Assembly: GCF_000024105.1 (NCBI RefSeq)
Contig: NC_013171.1
Location: forward strand, 1,050,501-1,114,500
DNA: 64,000 bases
Direction: 5' to 3'
Origin: Anaerococcus prevotii DSM 20548
Lineage (GTDB): Bacteria > Bacillota > Clostridia > Tissierellales > Peptoniphilaceae
Notes under the pieces: generated by a model
Databases searched by the model: none
What the model was told of the DNA's origin: nothing
The model's input: only the letters and a program-made list of their open reading frames with translations
Position numbers and translations under genes: made by a program
In this document: piece by piece, positions 23,205-32,214 of the stretch
Position numbering within the stretch: position 1 is the stretch's first letter
How the letters are laid out: every line of letters begins with the position of its first letter

Positions 23205-23233
23205 ATTATACCATATATAGTGGTGCTTGTAAA
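23205..23233 (-). promoter_or_regulatory. nrdD promoter
   Basis: On the minus strand TTTACA (23233-23228) is followed by a 17-base spacer and TATAAT (23210-23205), with the extended TGG before the -10. One NrdR box covers the spacer and touches the -10. Confidence 0.8.
23208..23223 (-). promoter_or_regulatory. NrdR box, proximal
   Basis: CCACTATATATGGTAT on the minus strand matches the NrdR box (acaCwATATaTwGtgt) with a few mismatches. It lies between the -35 and -10 of nrdD. Its centre is 32 bases, about three helical turns, from the distal box, as expected for paired NrdR boxes. Confidence 0.75.
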
Positions 23234-23239
23234 AAATGA

Positions 23240-23255
23240 ATACTATATATAGTGT
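23240..23255 (-). promoter_or_regulatory. NrdR box, distal
   Basis: ACACTATATATAGTAT on the minus strand is a near-perfect NrdR box located just upstream of the nrdD -35. Together with the proximal box it predicts repression by NrdR when dATP is plentiful. nrdR itself is outside the window. Confidence 0.8.
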
Positions 23256-23317
23256 TAAGCCTATGATTTAGGCAATCGACTTTTATCTTTAATTATCTTT
23301 ATACATATCAAAATATT

Positions 23318-23364
23318 TAAAAAATCCCCAAGATTCCTAGTTAAGAGTTAGAATCTCGGGGATT
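23318..23364 (-). terminator. Terminator of the dnaJ-like/clpB operon
   Basis: AATCCCC-AGATTC (from 23323) and GAATCT-GGGGATT (to 23364) form a long stem of about 13 bp. On the minus strand six T residues follow. It lies 16 bases after the clpB stop. Confidence 0.88.
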
Positions 23365-23379
23365 AAAATAAAGTTTATC

Positions 23380-25959
23380 CTATTTTATTTTAAATATTAA
23401 TTTATTATTTTCATCTAAATCTAATAATGCTGTATCTTTTTCAGCAACTTTTCCTTCGATAATTAACTTACCTAGTTCTGTTTCTACATGAGTTTGTAAG
23501 AATCTCTTGACAGGTCTTGCACCGTACTCGATATTATATGCATTAGCCAAGATATATTCCTTAGCAGCATTTGAAATCTCTAGATTTATATCTTTGTCTT
23601 CTAGCCTAGATCTAATGTCAGCTATTTGAAGGTCGATTATTTCGTAGACTTGTTCACTTGTAAGTGGAGTAAACATCACTATATCGTCAATTCTATTTAG
23701 AAATTCTGGCTTGAAGGAATTTCTTAAGATTACATCTACCTTGTCTTTATTTTCTTCATCAATACTTCCATCATCATTTAGGCCATCTATCAAGTATTCA
23801 GAACCTATATTGCTTGTCATGATGATTATAGTATTTTTAAAATCTACAGTTCTTCCTTGGGAATCAGTTAGTCTTCCGTCATCTAAAACTTGTAATAATA
23901 TGTTGAATACATCTGGATGGGCTTTTTCAATTTCGTCAAAAAGGATTACTGAGTAAGGTTTGCGTCTAACCGCTTCTGTTAATTGGCCGCCTTCTTCGTA
24001 GCCAACATATCCAGGAGCTGCACCGATTAGTCTTGACACAGAATATTTTTCCATATATTCACTCATATCAATTCTAATCATGTTTCTCTCATCATCAAAC
24101 ATTGCTTCGGTTAAGGCCTTGGCAAGCTCTGTCTTACCAACTCCAGTTGGACCTAGGAAGATAAAGGAACCTATAGGTTTACTTTGACTCTTAAGTCCAG
24201 ATCTTGCTCTTATAATAGCATCTGATACTGCTCTTATTGCCTCATCTTGGCCGATTACTCTTTGGTGTAGCTTTTCTGGAAGGTGGAGGATTTTGCTCCT
24301 TTCGCTTTCTACAAGCTTATTAACTGGTATATTTGTCCAGTTGCTCACTACATCTGCAACATCTTCGTCGGTTACTTCCTCTTTGATCGAAGAATCAGTA
24401 TTTTCACCAGAATTCTTCTCTTCCAATTTCTTCTTTAATTCTTCAAGCTTTCCATATTTTAGTTCAGATAACTTTTCGAAATCATAGTTTCTTTCGGCAT
24501 TTTCAATTTCAACCTTTACCCTATCAATCTCTTCCTTAATATTCTTAACATCGTCTATGGCAGATTTTTCATCTTTCCATTTTAGAAATTCTTCATCATA
24601 TTTTTCTGATAGGTTTGCCAAGTCTTCTTCTAATTCCTTAAGTCTCTTCTTAGAATATTCATCATCTTCTTTTTTAAGAGCAGTAATTTCTATCTGTAAT
24701 TGTAGAAGTTTTCTCTTTTGCTCATCTAGATAGCTAGGCATGGTGTCAATTTCTGTTCTAACTGTCGCACAGGCTTCATCCATTAAGTCTATGGCCTTAT
24801 CTGGTAAGAACCTATCTGAAATATATCTATCAGATAATTCTGCAGCTGCAATTACTGCGCTATCTTGGATTCTTATTCCATGGAAGATTTCATACTTATC
24901 CTTGATACCTCTAAGAATACTTATTGTATCTTCTACAGATGGCTCTTCTACCATGACCTTTTGGAAACGACGTTCCAAGGCACCATCTTTTTCTATATAT
25001 TGCCTATACTCGTTAAGGGTAGTAGCACCTATGACTTTAATCTCTCCACGAGCTAGCATTGGCTTCATGATATTTGAAGCATCCATAGCCCCCTCAGACT
25101 TACCAGCTCCAACAATATTGTGAATTTCGTCAATGAACATTATTATTTGTCCATCTGACTTTTGGACCTCATCGATTACAGCCTTTAATCTTTCCTCAAA
25201 TTGTCCCCTATATTTTGCTCCTGCTACAAGAGAACCCATATCGAGTGAGAATATAGTCCTTCCTTGGATTGGTTCTGGGACGTCGTTATTGACAATCCTT
25301 TGGGCAAGTCCTTCTACAATTGCAGTCTTACCTACACCAGGTTGTCCGATTAGGACTGGGTTATTTTTCTTTCTTCTAGAAAGAATCCTTAGAGCGTTTC
25401 TAATCTCCCTATCTCTTCCAATAACTGGATCAATTTTACCTTCTCTAGCTTCTTGGGTTAGGTTTCTACCAAACTTTTCTAGTGGATTAGTAGTCTCTTC
25501 AGGATTATCATTAGTAACTTTTTGACCTTTCCTGACATTTTGGATAGAGTTTTTAAAGCTAACTGCACTTATGGCAAATTTCTTATTGATGGAATCTAAT
25601 TCGGTTTTTTCCTTCAAGAGACTTAGGAAGATATGTTCAGTTGATACAAAACTATCTCCCATTTCTTTAGCTACATCTTCTGCCTTTAGAAGGATTCTTT
25701 GGAATACTTGACTTGGGTAAGTATTTGAGTTACCAGACTGACTTGGCATAGAGTCAACCTTTTTGATAAGTTCATTTCTGTAGCCTTCGTAGTCTACATC
25801 CATTGACTTGATTATTTGACTAACAATAGAGTCTGAATTGTTAACCAAAGCATAAGCCAAATGCATTTCGTTTACTTCTGGATTTGAATTTTTGATAGCC
25901 ATTGCTTGAGCGTCATTAATGGCTTCTTGAGATTTTTGTGTGAATTTGTTGATGTCCAT
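23380..25959 (-). CDS. clpB: ATP-dependent disaggregase ClpB (Hsp100)
   Basis: An 859-residue AAA+ unfoldase that rescues aggregated proteins with DnaK/DnaJ. Parts in order: N-domain (1-145), first ATPase with GQPGVGKTA, a long coiled-coil M-domain (about 400-525, rich in Lys/Glu), second ATPase with [12 protein letters not shown] and a C-terminal domain. The full M-domain separates it from ClpC/ClpA. A GGAGG lies just before the ATG, which follows the dnaJ-like stop by one base. Regulation is through the CtsR-type operator before the upstream gene. Confidence 0.97.
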   Translation of the reverse strand: MDINKFTQKSQEAINDAQAMAIKNSNPEVNEMHLAYALVNNSDSIVSQIIKSMDVDYEGYRNELIKKVDSMPSQSGNSNTYPSQVFQRILLKAEDVAKEMGDSFVSTEHIFLSLLKEKTELDSINKKFAISAVSFKNSIQNVRKGQKVTNDNPEETTNPLEKFGRNLTQEAREGKIDPVIGRDREIRNALRILSRRKKNNPVLIGQPGVGKTAIVEGLAQRIVNNDVPEPIQGRTIFSLDMGSLVAGAKYRGQFEERLKAVIDEVQKSDGQIIMFIDEIHNIVGAGKSEGAMDASNIMKPMLARGEIKVIGATTLNEYRQYIEKDGALERRFQKVMVEEPSVEDTISILRGIKDKYEIFHGIRIQDSAVIAAAELSDRYISDRFLPDKAIDLMDEACATVRTEIDTMPSYLDEQKRKLLQLQIEITALKKEDDEYSKKRLKELEEDLANLSEKYDEEFLKWKDEKSAIDDVKNIKEEIDRVKVEIENAERNYDFEKLSELKYGKLEELKKKLEEKNSGENTDSSIKEEVTDEDVADVVSNWTNIPVNKLVESERSKILHLPEKLHQRVIGQDEAIRAVSDAIIRARSGLKSQSKPIGSFIFLGPTGVGKTELAKALTEAMFDDERNMIRIDMSEYMEKYSVSRLIGAAPGYVGYEEGGQLTEAVRRKPYSVILFDEIEKAHPDVFNILLQVLDDGRLTDSQGRTVDFKNTIIIMTSNIGSEYLIDGLNDDGSIDEENKDKVDVILRNSFKPEFLNRIDDIVMFTPLTSEQVYEIIDLQIADIRSRLEDKDINLEISNAAKEYILANAYNIEYGARPVKRFLQTHVETELGKLIIEGKVAEKDTALLDLDENNKLIFKIK

Positions 25960-25960
25960 A

Positions 25961-26896
25961 TTAATCCTCCTCCGCTAATTTTTTATATAATTCTTCTTGT
26001 TTCTCACTGAGTTTTTCAGGGTTTTCTATTACTATATTTAAGATCAAATCTCCTATATTGCCCTTTCTATCCTCATATCCTCTCTTCTTTAATCTAATCT
26101 TTCTTCCTGAATTTACTTTTTCAGGAATATTAACCATAAAAGATCCTGATTTAGTATCTATTTTTTTCTTAGTACCAAAATAAGCTTCCCACGGTGTTAG
26201 TTTAACTTCCTTGATAAAGTCAATCCCGTCGAGGACTAGACCCTCTTCATCTTGGATAATTACCTTTACCATGATATTAGCATTTAAACCGTATTTTGAA
26301 CCATCTATTCTTATCTTATTTTTATTCTTGATCCCTTTTGGTATTGTTACATTGATGTCTGTAAGTCTTCCTTGATTTTTGACTTTTATTATTCTCGAAG
26401 TCCCTTTGATAGCTTCATCTATGCTAATTTTCATATCATAATCTAGGCTTTGCTTTTTCTTTCTACCAAAACCCTGACCTATATTAGAAAACCTACTTCC
26501 ACTCCCGAAACCTTTGTTAGTGGATCTTGATCCTTGTTGGAATCCTCCAAAAAGTGTATCAAAGAAATCTGAAAATCCACTATCGCCAGTTGACGAATAT
26601 GTGTAAGAGTTTCCTCCAAAATTATTAAAGTCAAAACCAAAATCTCTAGGGTCGAAGTTCTGACCTCCTTGGAAATTAGCATTTTGACCAAACATATCAT
26701 ATTTTTTACGTTTGTCCTCATCTGATAAGACTTCATAAGCTTCATTTATTTCTGTAAATTTCTTTTCTGCTTCCTTGTCGTTCGGATGAAGGTCTGGGTG
26801 ATATTTCTTGGCTAGTTTTCTGTATGCTTTTTTTATTTCGTTGGAACTTGCTTTTTTGTCAACTCCCAACACTTCATAATAATCTCTGTATTTCAT
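25961..26896 (-). CDS. DnaJ-like (CbpA-type) Hsp40 co-chaperone
   Basis: A 311-residue J-domain protein. The J domain (1-70) has the HPD motif ([11 protein letters not shown]). A long Gly/Phe/Asn-rich linker follows (about 75-150), and then two C-terminal beta-barrel substrate-binding domains ending in a dimerisation tail. The four CxxCxGxG zinc repeats of true DnaJ are absent, so it is a CbpA-type protein. The start is ATG at 26896, because GGAGGT lies six bases before it; the ATG four codons upstream overlaps that ribosome site. It is co-transcribed with clpB, pairing a DnaK partner with the disaggregase. Confidence 0.92.
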   Translation of the reverse strand: MKYRDYYEVLGVDKKASSNEIKKAYRKLAKKYHPDLHPNDKEAEKKFTEINEAYEVLSDEDKRKKYDMFGQNANFQGGQNFDPRDFGFDFNNFGGNSYTYSSTGDSGFSDFFDTLFGGFQQGSRSTNKGFGSGSRFSNIGQGFGRKKKQSLDYDMKISIDEAIKGTSRIIKVKNQGRLTDINVTIPKGIKNKNKIRIDGSKYGLNANIMVKVIIQDEEGLVLDGIDFIKEVKLTPWEAYFGTKKKIDTKSGSFMVNIPEKVNSGRKIRLKKRGYEDRKGNIGDLILNIVIENPEKLSEKQEELYKKLAEED

Positions 26897-26912
26897 ATTT
26901 ACCTCCATCTTC

Positions 26913-26929
26913 TTTGACCATCTCTGACC
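26913..26929 (-). promoter_or_regulatory. CtsR-type heat-shock operator
   Basis: The minus strand reads GGTCAGAGATGGTCAAA, a tandem heptad repeat (GGTCAGA, GAT spacer, GGTCAAA) that matches the CtsR consensus GGTCAAA-NAN-RGTCAAA with one mismatch in the first heptad. It lies just downstream of the predicted transcription start. No ctsR gene is in the window. Confidence 0.75.
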
Positions 26930-26937
26930 TTAATGAA

Positions 26938-26965
26938 ATTATACTAGGTCAGATTCTTTTTTCAA
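26938..26965 (-). promoter_or_regulatory. Promoter of the dnaJ-like/clpB operon
   Basis: On the minus strand TTGAAA (26965-26960) and a perfect TATAAT (26943-26938) are 16 bases apart. The start point would fall next to the CtsR-type operator. Confidence 0.72.
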
Positions 26966-26976
26966 GATATATTTAC

Positions 26977-27002
26977 AAAAAAAGAATTCCCTTGTTAGGG
27001 AA
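26977..27002 (-). terminator. Terminator of apt
   Basis: TTCCCT (26987-26992) and AGGGAA (26997-27002) form a stem with a four-base loop. On the minus strand a run of seven T residues follows after TTC. Confidence 0.8.
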
Positions 27003-27012
27003 CTCCTTTGAT

Positions 27013-27531
27013 CTAGTGATTGTATTTTATTAATGATATTACATCGTAGTCCTTTAGGTAATCTCTTCCCTTAAGGTCAGTAAGTTCTATTAAAAACTCG
27101 AAGCAAGCTACCTTGCCTCCTACTGCTTCAACAAGCTTAGCTGCAGCTTTTGCAGATCCACCAGTTGCTATCAAGTCATCTAAGATGACAACTCTTTCTC
27201 CTTCTTCCAAGGCATCTTTATGCATTTCTAATTCATTTGATCCATATTCTAATTCATAAGAAACTTTTTCTATTTCTCCAGGTAGCTTACCTGGTTTTCT
27301 AATTGGGATGAATCCCTTGGAAAGCCTATCAGCAAGAGGAGCTCCAAATATCAATCCTCTTGATTCAATTCCTGCTATATAGTCAAAATCGTAGTCCTTT
27401 AGCTTTTCTTCTAGTTGATCTATAGTCTCCCTAAAGGCATCTTTATCCCTTAGCAAGGTTGTAATATCTTTAAAGGAAATTCCTTCTGTTGGGTAGTCTT
27501 CTATCACTCTAATTTTTGATTTTAAATCCAT
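27013..27531 (-). CDS. apt: Adenine phosphoribosyltransferase
   Basis: Purine salvage enzyme converting adenine and PRPP to AMP. It has 172 residues, the usual length. The PRPP-binding loop reads VVILDDLIATGGSAKAA, and the N-terminal IRVIEDYPTEGISFKDITTLL matches Apt closely. The catalytic loop RKPGKLPGE and the YELEYGS motif are in place. It is 40 bases downstream of the LCP gene and could share its transcript. A hairpin ends it. Confidence 0.97.
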   Translation of the reverse strand: MDLKSKIRVIEDYPTEGISFKDITTLLRDKDAFRETIDQLEEKLKDYDFDYIAGIESRGLIFGAPLADRLSKGFIPIRKPGKLPGEIEKVSYELEYGSNELEMHKDALEEGERVVILDDLIATGGSAKAAAKLVEAVGGKVACFEFLIELTDLKGRDYLKDYDVISLIKYNH

Positions 27532-27571
27532 TTAGTCCTCCACTCATAAAATCTCTATATTATATAATACC

Positions 27572-28429
27572 CTAATAAGCAAAGTTATATAGATAATCGC
27601 TCCTTATTTCTTCAATCGATTCGTCATAAATTTCAAAGTAGCTTACATCATCCTCATAGGTCACGGAACCTTCTAGCCTAACCATATTTATATCTGACTT
27701 ATCAATAGATCTAAAGGCTAGGGCAAGCTGGGAAAGCTTAGAGAATTTGATATTCGTCTTAATCTTATCTTTCATAGCCATGTAAGCTATAGGAAGCTTA
27801 GGTAGGTTCTTTGCCTTAGTCATCTCGTTTATGAATTGCATCATAAAGTCTTGTTGAGTTGAAATTCTACCAAGATCTGCATTTTCATATCCCTTTCTAA
27901 ACCTAACATAATTCAAGGCCTCTTCTCCAGTGAAATGATGGGTACCAGGGCTTATATCCATAGCACTTGCTACATAATCATCGACTTCTATGTCTATGCC
28001 TCCTATGGCATCTATTCCCTCAACTACCGCCTCAAAAGGAATAACGCAATAGTAGGTTAGATTAATTCCCAAGAAGTCCCTTATTGTCTGCATTGTCAAA
28101 TCAATACCCCCGTAAGAGTGGGCCGCATTTATTTTATCCATATATCCATTAATTTCTACCTTGCTATCTCTAGGGATTGAAATTAAATCGATAGACTTAT
28201 CATCTACATTAGCCTTAACAAGCATCAAAGTATCGGTCCTTGTTCCTGTATCTTCGCCAGTACTATCTACTCCAGCAAGAAGAAATAGAAATTCATCTCC
28301 ATTTCCAGATATCCTATCATCAGAATCATTTTTAACAAAATTAATAACCAGTATTATAGAGCTGAACAAAACTACAAACATCAAAAATATAAGTATAGAC
28401 TTAAGAATTCTTTTAAAACTTTTTTCCAT
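27572..28429 (-). CDS. LytR-CpsA-Psr (LCP) family cell-wall ligase
   Basis: A 285-residue membrane-anchored enzyme. One N-terminal transmembrane helix (about 10-31) is followed by an extracellular LCP domain. Motifs seen are TRTDTLMLVKAN, ISIPRDSKV with the conserved arginine, KINAAHSYGG and the ALNYVRFRKG segment. LCP proteins transfer polyprenyl-linked glycopolymers to peptidoglycan. The acceptor polymer here is unknown. It is divergent from the PLP decarboxylase gene. Confidence 0.94.
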   Translation of the reverse strand: MEKSFKRILKSILIFLMFVVLFSSIILVINFVKNDSDDRISGNGDEFLFLLAGVDSTGEDTGTRTDTLMLVKANVDDKSIDLISIPRDSKVEINGYMDKINAAHSYGGIDLTMQTIRDFLGINLTYYCVIPFEAVVEGIDAIGGIDIEVDDYVASAMDISPGTHHFTGEEALNYVRFRKGYENADLGRISTQQDFMMQFINEMTKAKNLPKLPIAYMAMKDKIKTNIKFSKLSQLALAFRSIDKSDINMVRLEGSVTYEDDVSYFEIYDESIEEIRSDYLYNFAY

Positions 28430-28517
28430 ATTTATCTCCTAATTAGATTATATGCCTTTTTAGCTAAATTAAAATGGTCCTTTTATAAATAAATAGTAAG
28501 GTGTGGAAGAGGTAATT

Positions 28518-29855
28518 ATGTTAAATGAAAAATTAGACTTATATTTAAAAGAAGGATACTATCCTTTTCATATGCCAGGCTCTAAGAGAAGCAAAATACT
28601 AAGATCAGACCTTTCTTATAGGAGAGATTTAACTGAAATCTATGGCTTCGATAATTTAAATGATCCAGAAGATATTTTTATCCAAATGGAAGAAAGATTA
28701 GCCCAAATTTATAGGGTAAACAAAGCTATAATTTCTACAAACGGATCAACTTCTGGAATTCTTTCAACAATTAGGGCCTTGTGTAGGGATAATAAGAATA
28801 TATTGATACAAAGATCTTCCCACAAGTCAGTATACAATGCTTGTGAATTAAATTCACTTAATGTTTCCTATACAAATATAGTAACTGACGAGCAATTAGC
28901 TATAAAGGATATAGATTATGAAAATCTAGAAGAGAAATTAAAGGAGAAAAATTATCAGGCTCTAGTCCTAACTTCCCCTTCCTATGAAGGCTACCTCCTT
29001 GATCTTAAGAGAATATACAAACTCTGCAGAGAAAATAATACTAAGCTTATCCTTGATATGGCTCACGGGAGTCACCTTCCACTGACGAATCTCTATGATA
29101 ATTCTTTTGACCTTGCAATTACATCTTTTCATAAAAACTTATCTGCCCTAACTCCTTCTGCTGCAGTCCTAATCAATGATATGGAGTACTTTGATGAAAT
29201 CAAAAGAAATATGGCAATATTTCAGACATCTTCTCCTTCATATGTAATTTTACAATCTATTGATGAAATGATAGAAAAGTTTGAAAGTTTTGATGAGCTT
29301 TATAAAAAATTAGAAAATAATTTAGACGATTTATACAAGTTGAAATTAGATAATATAAAGCTAATAGAAGATTCAAGAAAAGATAAGACTAAACTTCTTA
29401 TATCTACTAAGAATACAAATATAAATGGAAGTGATTTAGAAAAACTTCTTAGAGAAGATAGAATCGAAATAGAAATGTCCTATCCAGACTACGTTCTTTT
29501 AATTTCTACAATATTTGATACTGAGGACGGATTTAATAGAATAAAGAAATCCCTAAGAAGGATTGATGGATTGTTAGGTGCGAAAAGAAAATCCTATAGT
29601 TTAGAACTACCAATCCCTCAAAAGAAATTAGAAATATATGAAGCTATAAATTGTAAGAAAAAATATGTAAAGGTAGAAAATTCTCTGGGAAAGATTGCAG
29701 GAGAATTTGTTTACGCCTATCCCCCAGGAAGTCCTATAATAGCTCCCGGGGAAATAATTGATGCAGAAATTCTAGCTACTATTAACTACATGTTAGACGA
29801 TAATATCCATTTAAACATTAAAGGTGAATATATTTCCGTCATAATTGACAAATAA
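28518..29855 (+). CDS. Orn/Lys/Arg decarboxylase family PLP enzyme
   Basis: A 445-residue fold-type I PLP enzyme of the YaaO/arginine-lysine decarboxylase group. It begins with the family opening YPFHMPGSKR, has the STNGSTSGI cofactor loop, DMAHGSHLP and the PLP lysine in TSFHKNLSALTPSA. A short C-terminal domain ends in PPGSPIIAPGE. I start at ATG 28518 because AGAGGT lies just before it; the upstream GTG at 28503 overlaps that ribosome site. The substrate (arginine, lysine or ornithine) cannot be told from sequence. The SCIFF promoter begins inside its last codons. Confidence 0.9.
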   Translation: MLNEKLDLYLKEGYYPFHMPGSKRSKILRSDLSYRRDLTEIYGFDNLNDPEDIFIQMEERLAQIYRVNKAIISTNGSTSGILSTIRALCRDNKNILIQRSSHKSVYNACELNSLNVSYTNIVTDEQLAIKDIDYENLEEKLKEKNYQALVLTSPSYEGYLLDLKRIYKLCRENNTKLILDMAHGSHLPLTNLYDNSFDLAITSFHKNLSALTPSAAVLINDMEYFDEIKRNMAIFQTSSPSYVILQSIDEMIEKFESFDELYKKLENNLDDLYKLKLDNIKLIEDSRKDKTKLLISTKNTNINGSDLEKLLREDRIEIEMSYPDYVLLISTIFDTEDGFNRIKKSLRRIDGLLGAKRKSYSLELPIPQKKLEIYEAINCKKKYVKVENSLGKIAGEFVYAYPPGSPIIAPGEIIDAEILATINYMLDDNIHLNIKGEYISVIIDK

Positions 29856-29873
29856 ACAAAAAACTGTTATTAT
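29845..29873 (+). promoter_or_regulatory. Promoter of the SCIFF peptide gene
   Basis: A perfect TTGACA (29845-29850) with a 17-base spacer and TATTAT (29868-29873), preceded by TGT as an extended -10. It is among the strongest-looking promoters in the window and starts within the end of the decarboxylase gene. Confidence 0.82.
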
Positions 29874-29898
29874 ATTGTTAGAAAAGGAGAATATACAT

Positions 29899-30048
29899 AT
29901 GAAAAGAATTGTAACTTTAAATACTAGAAATCTCCACAAGAGCAAAAAACATGGTGGTTGTGGCGAATGTCAAACATCTTGCCAATCAGCATGCAAAACA
30001 AGCTGTGGTGTAGCTAATCAAGAATGTGTTAGCCAAAAAAATAAATAA
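29899..30048 (+). CDS. scfA: SCIFF ranthipeptide precursor (six cysteines in forty-five)
   Basis: A 49-residue ribosomally made peptide. The leader starts MKRIVTLNTRNLHKSKKHGG and the core has six cysteines (CGEC, then C, C, C, C spaced by 3-6 residues). This is the SCIFF family found across Clostridia, in which a radical SAM enzyme makes thioether cross-links from cysteine to other residues. I use the ATG at 29899 because AAAAGGAGA is correctly spaced; a longer upstream frame has no such signal. The maturase follows after a hairpin. Biological role of SCIFF is not established; it has been linked to community and quorum behaviour in some species. Confidence 0.95.
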   Translation: MKRIVTLNTRNLHKSKKHGGCGECQTSCQSACKTSCGVANQECVSQKNK

Positions 30049-30058
30049 TTGTTTTTAG

Positions 30059-30090
30059 CTTATCTAGGATATTCTTAGATAAGTTTTTTA
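30059..30090 (+). terminator. Terminator/attenuator between SCIFF and its maturase
   Basis: CTTATCTA (30059-30066) and TAGATAAG (30076-30083) form a perfect 8-bp stem with a nine-base loop, followed by TTTTTT. It would make the peptide transcript far more abundant than the maturase message. Confidence 0.78.
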
Positions 30091-30157
30091 TTGTAGGAAT
30101 TTTGTTAGATTATTCTCAATTCCTAGTAAAATACTATAGTAAATATAAGGAGTAATA

Positions 30158-31540
30158 ATGATTCACCAATACAAGGCCAAGGGCTTTAATATTGTTTTAG
30201 ATATATACAGTGGTTCTGTCCACGCAGTAGATGATGTGACCTATGATATTATCGAAAAATACGAGTCTAAAGATAAAGAAGATATTAGAAAAAAAATAAT
30301 TGAAAAATATGAAATAAGTAATGATCAATTCGAAGAGGCTTATGCTGAGGTTAAGGAATTAGAAGACGAAGGGCTTCTCTTTACTGACGACATATACGAA
30401 GATCTTTCAATTGATATAACAAATAGACCGACTACAATCAAGGCCCTCTGCCTAAACGTCGCTCACACCTGCAATCTATCATGTGAGTATTGTTTTGCAA
30501 AGGGAGGAAAGTATTCCGGTCCAGATGCTATTATGACAATAGATGTGGCCAAAAAAGCTATTGACTTTCTTTTGGCAAATTCCGGTAGCCACTACAACTT
30601 AGACATAGACTTCTTTGGAGGAGAACCTCTCCTAAACTTCGCCCTAGTAAAAGAAACTGTTGATTATGCAAGAAGTAAAGAAGAGGAATTTAATAAGCAT
30701 TTTAATTTCACTCTTACTACAAACGGTCTTCTCCTAGACGATGAAGTCATAGACTATTTGAATGAAAATATGAAAAATGTCGTCCTATCTCTCGATGGAA
30801 GGAAAGAAAAGCACGACCAATTTAGAAAGACTCTAAACGGTAAAGGTTCATATGACGCCATAGTTCCTAAATTCCAAAACTTTGTAAAAAAACGTGGCGA
30901 TAAGGAATACTACATGAGAGGAACTTTCACAGCAAATAATCTTGATTTTACAGAAGACTTGAAGACATATCTTGACCTAGGCTTTACTAGGACCTCCCTT
31001 GAACCAGTTGTAGGAAAATCTGATGAGCCTTATGCCCTAAAGGAAGAACACCTAGATAAAATCTATGATGAATACGAAAAACTTGCTGATATGTTAATGG
31101 AAAAAATTGATAAGAATGAAGATTTCATCTTCTATCATTACATGATTGATTTAGAAAATGGACCTTGTGTCCACAAGAGAATCTCTGGTTGTGGGTCAGG
31201 AACTGAATATATGGCTGTTACTCCAACAGGAGAGCTATACCCTTGCCATCAATTCGTAGGAAATCCTGATTTTATTATCGGAAATATAAGTGATGGAATC
31301 CAAAACAAGGACTTAGTAAATCAATTTAAAACTTGTAACTGTTATTCCAAAAATGAATGTAGGTCTTGTTGGGCAAATATGTATTGCTCTGGCGGTTGTG
31401 CTGCTAACTCCTACAATGCTACAGGTGATATAAATAATATCCATGAATATTCTTGTAAACTTTTTAGAAAAAGAATAGAGATGGCAATAGCGGTTAAGAT
31501 ATATGAATATATGAAAGAATCTGAAAAAGAATTCGCATAG
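30158..31540 (+). CDS. scfB: SCIFF radical SAM maturase (SPASM domain)
   Basis: A 460-residue radical SAM peptide-modifying enzyme. Residues 1-85 form an N-terminal RRE/PqqD-like peptide-recognition region. The SAM cluster motif Cys105-x3-Cys109-x2-Cys112 (CNLSCEYC) is followed by FFGGEPLL. The C-terminal SPASM domain has many cysteines (CHQFVG, CNCYSKNECRSCW, YCSGGC) for two extra iron-sulfur clusters. It installs thioether bonds in the neighbouring SCIFF peptide. A TAAGGAG lies before the ATG. Confidence 0.96.
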   Translation: MIHQYKAKGFNIVLDIYSGSVHAVDDVTYDIIEKYESKDKEDIRKKIIEKYEISNDQFEEAYAEVKELEDEGLLFTDDIYEDLSIDITNRPTTIKALCLNVAHTCNLSCEYCFAKGGKYSGPDAIMTIDVAKKAIDFLLANSGSHYNLDIDFFGGEPLLNFALVKETVDYARSKEEEFNKHFNFTLTTNGLLLDDEVIDYLNENMKNVVLSLDGRKEKHDQFRKTLNGKGSYDAIVPKFQNFVKKRGDKEYYMRGTFTANNLDFTEDLKTYLDLGFTRTSLEPVVGKSDEPYALKEEHLDKIYDEYEKLADMLMEKIDKNEDFIFYHYMIDLENGPCVHKRISGCGSGTEYMAVTPTGELYPCHQFVGNPDFIIGNISDGIQNKDLVNQFKTCNCYSKNECRSCWANMYCSGGCAANSYNATGDINNIHEYSCKLFRKRIEMAIAVKIYEYMKESEKEFA

Positions 31541-31542
31541 AA

Positions 31543-31576
31543 AAATAGCGCCGATTAATACCGGTGCTATTTTTTA
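31543..31576. terminator. Bidirectional terminator between scfB and the V-ATPase operon
   Basis: AAATAGCGCCG (31543-31553) and CGGTGCTATTT (31562-31572) pair along 11 positions with one G-T wobble. T residues follow on the plus strand and A/T sequence on the other. It overlaps the end of ntpD, so it probably ends both converging transcripts. Confidence 0.82.
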
Positions 31577-32214
31577 GATTCTTCTTTTTTAATTTTATTT
31601 TCTTTGACAATCTTGGTCTTGGAGAATTCTTCTCTTTCTTTCTCCTCTATACTTTGAGATATGGTCTTAATCATTTCCTTGTATTTTGGAATTTGAACCT
31701 TATCCAAACTATTTACTTTCTTGCTCGTCTTTTTAATTTCTCTATCCAAAGAATTAATTGTAGTATCAAGCTCAGCAAGCTTAAATATCTTGGATCTTAA
31801 TTGATTAAAAGAAAGTATAGCCTCATCAAAACCAGCATTAGTTTCATAAAATGAATAGGATAAGTTAAGCTTTACATCTTCAAAGTGAATTTCAGATATT
31901 TCTGTCTGCATGAATTTATCAACTTTTAAGCTAATACTATTATCTATTGGCACAGTCTTTGATATGGAATCAAGATCCGACTCACCAATGCTTACCAAAA
32001 CTTTTTTGAAATCATGGCTAACCTTTTTGATCGTCTCATTTACCTTTTCATTTAAATCATTACGTTCTTTTATCTTGGAATCATAAGCTCCAATCAAGGC
32101 CTTTCTCTTCTTATCGAGTATGTCGTATCCACCCTCTAAGAGATTTAGTTCTTCTTTTGCCTTGATTAGATTGGCCTTTGTAGCTGCAACATTATTCGTT
32201 TGCATACTATTCAC
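31567..32214 (-). CDS. ntpD: V-type ATPase subunit D
   Basis: Central rotor shaft of the V/A-type ATPase. The 215-residue protein is almost entirely helical, with long N- and C-terminal coiled-coil helices framing a short middle region, as in NtpD. It begins [34 protein letters not shown], close to the family opening, when the ATG three codons in is counted. It overlaps ntpB by eight bases and is the last gene of the operon. Confidence 0.93.
   Translation of the reverse strand: MNSMQTNNVAATKANLIKAKEELNLLEGGYDILDKKRKALIGAYDSKIKERNDLNEKVNETIKKVSHDFKKVLVSIGESDLDSISKTVPIDNSISLKVDKFMQTEISEIHFEDVKLNLSYSFYETNAGFDEAILSFNQLRSKIFKLAELDTTINSLDREIKKTSKKVNSLDKVQIPKYKEMIKTISQSIEEKEREEFSKTKIVKENKIKKEESKK

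Noticed and set aside
24740-25123. Long plus-strand open frame opposite clpB
   Set aside because: It is antisense to a fully conserved ClpB coding region, has no ribosome site and no recognisable protein pattern.
25133-25525. Second plus-strand open frame opposite clpB
   Set aside because: It is a shadow of the first ATPase domain of ClpB, with Ser/Leu/Pro-rich low-quality translation.
26897-26908. ATG at 26908 as start of the dnaJ-like gene
   Set aside because: The codons overlap the GGAGGT that serves the ATG at 26896, and the conserved J domain starts there.
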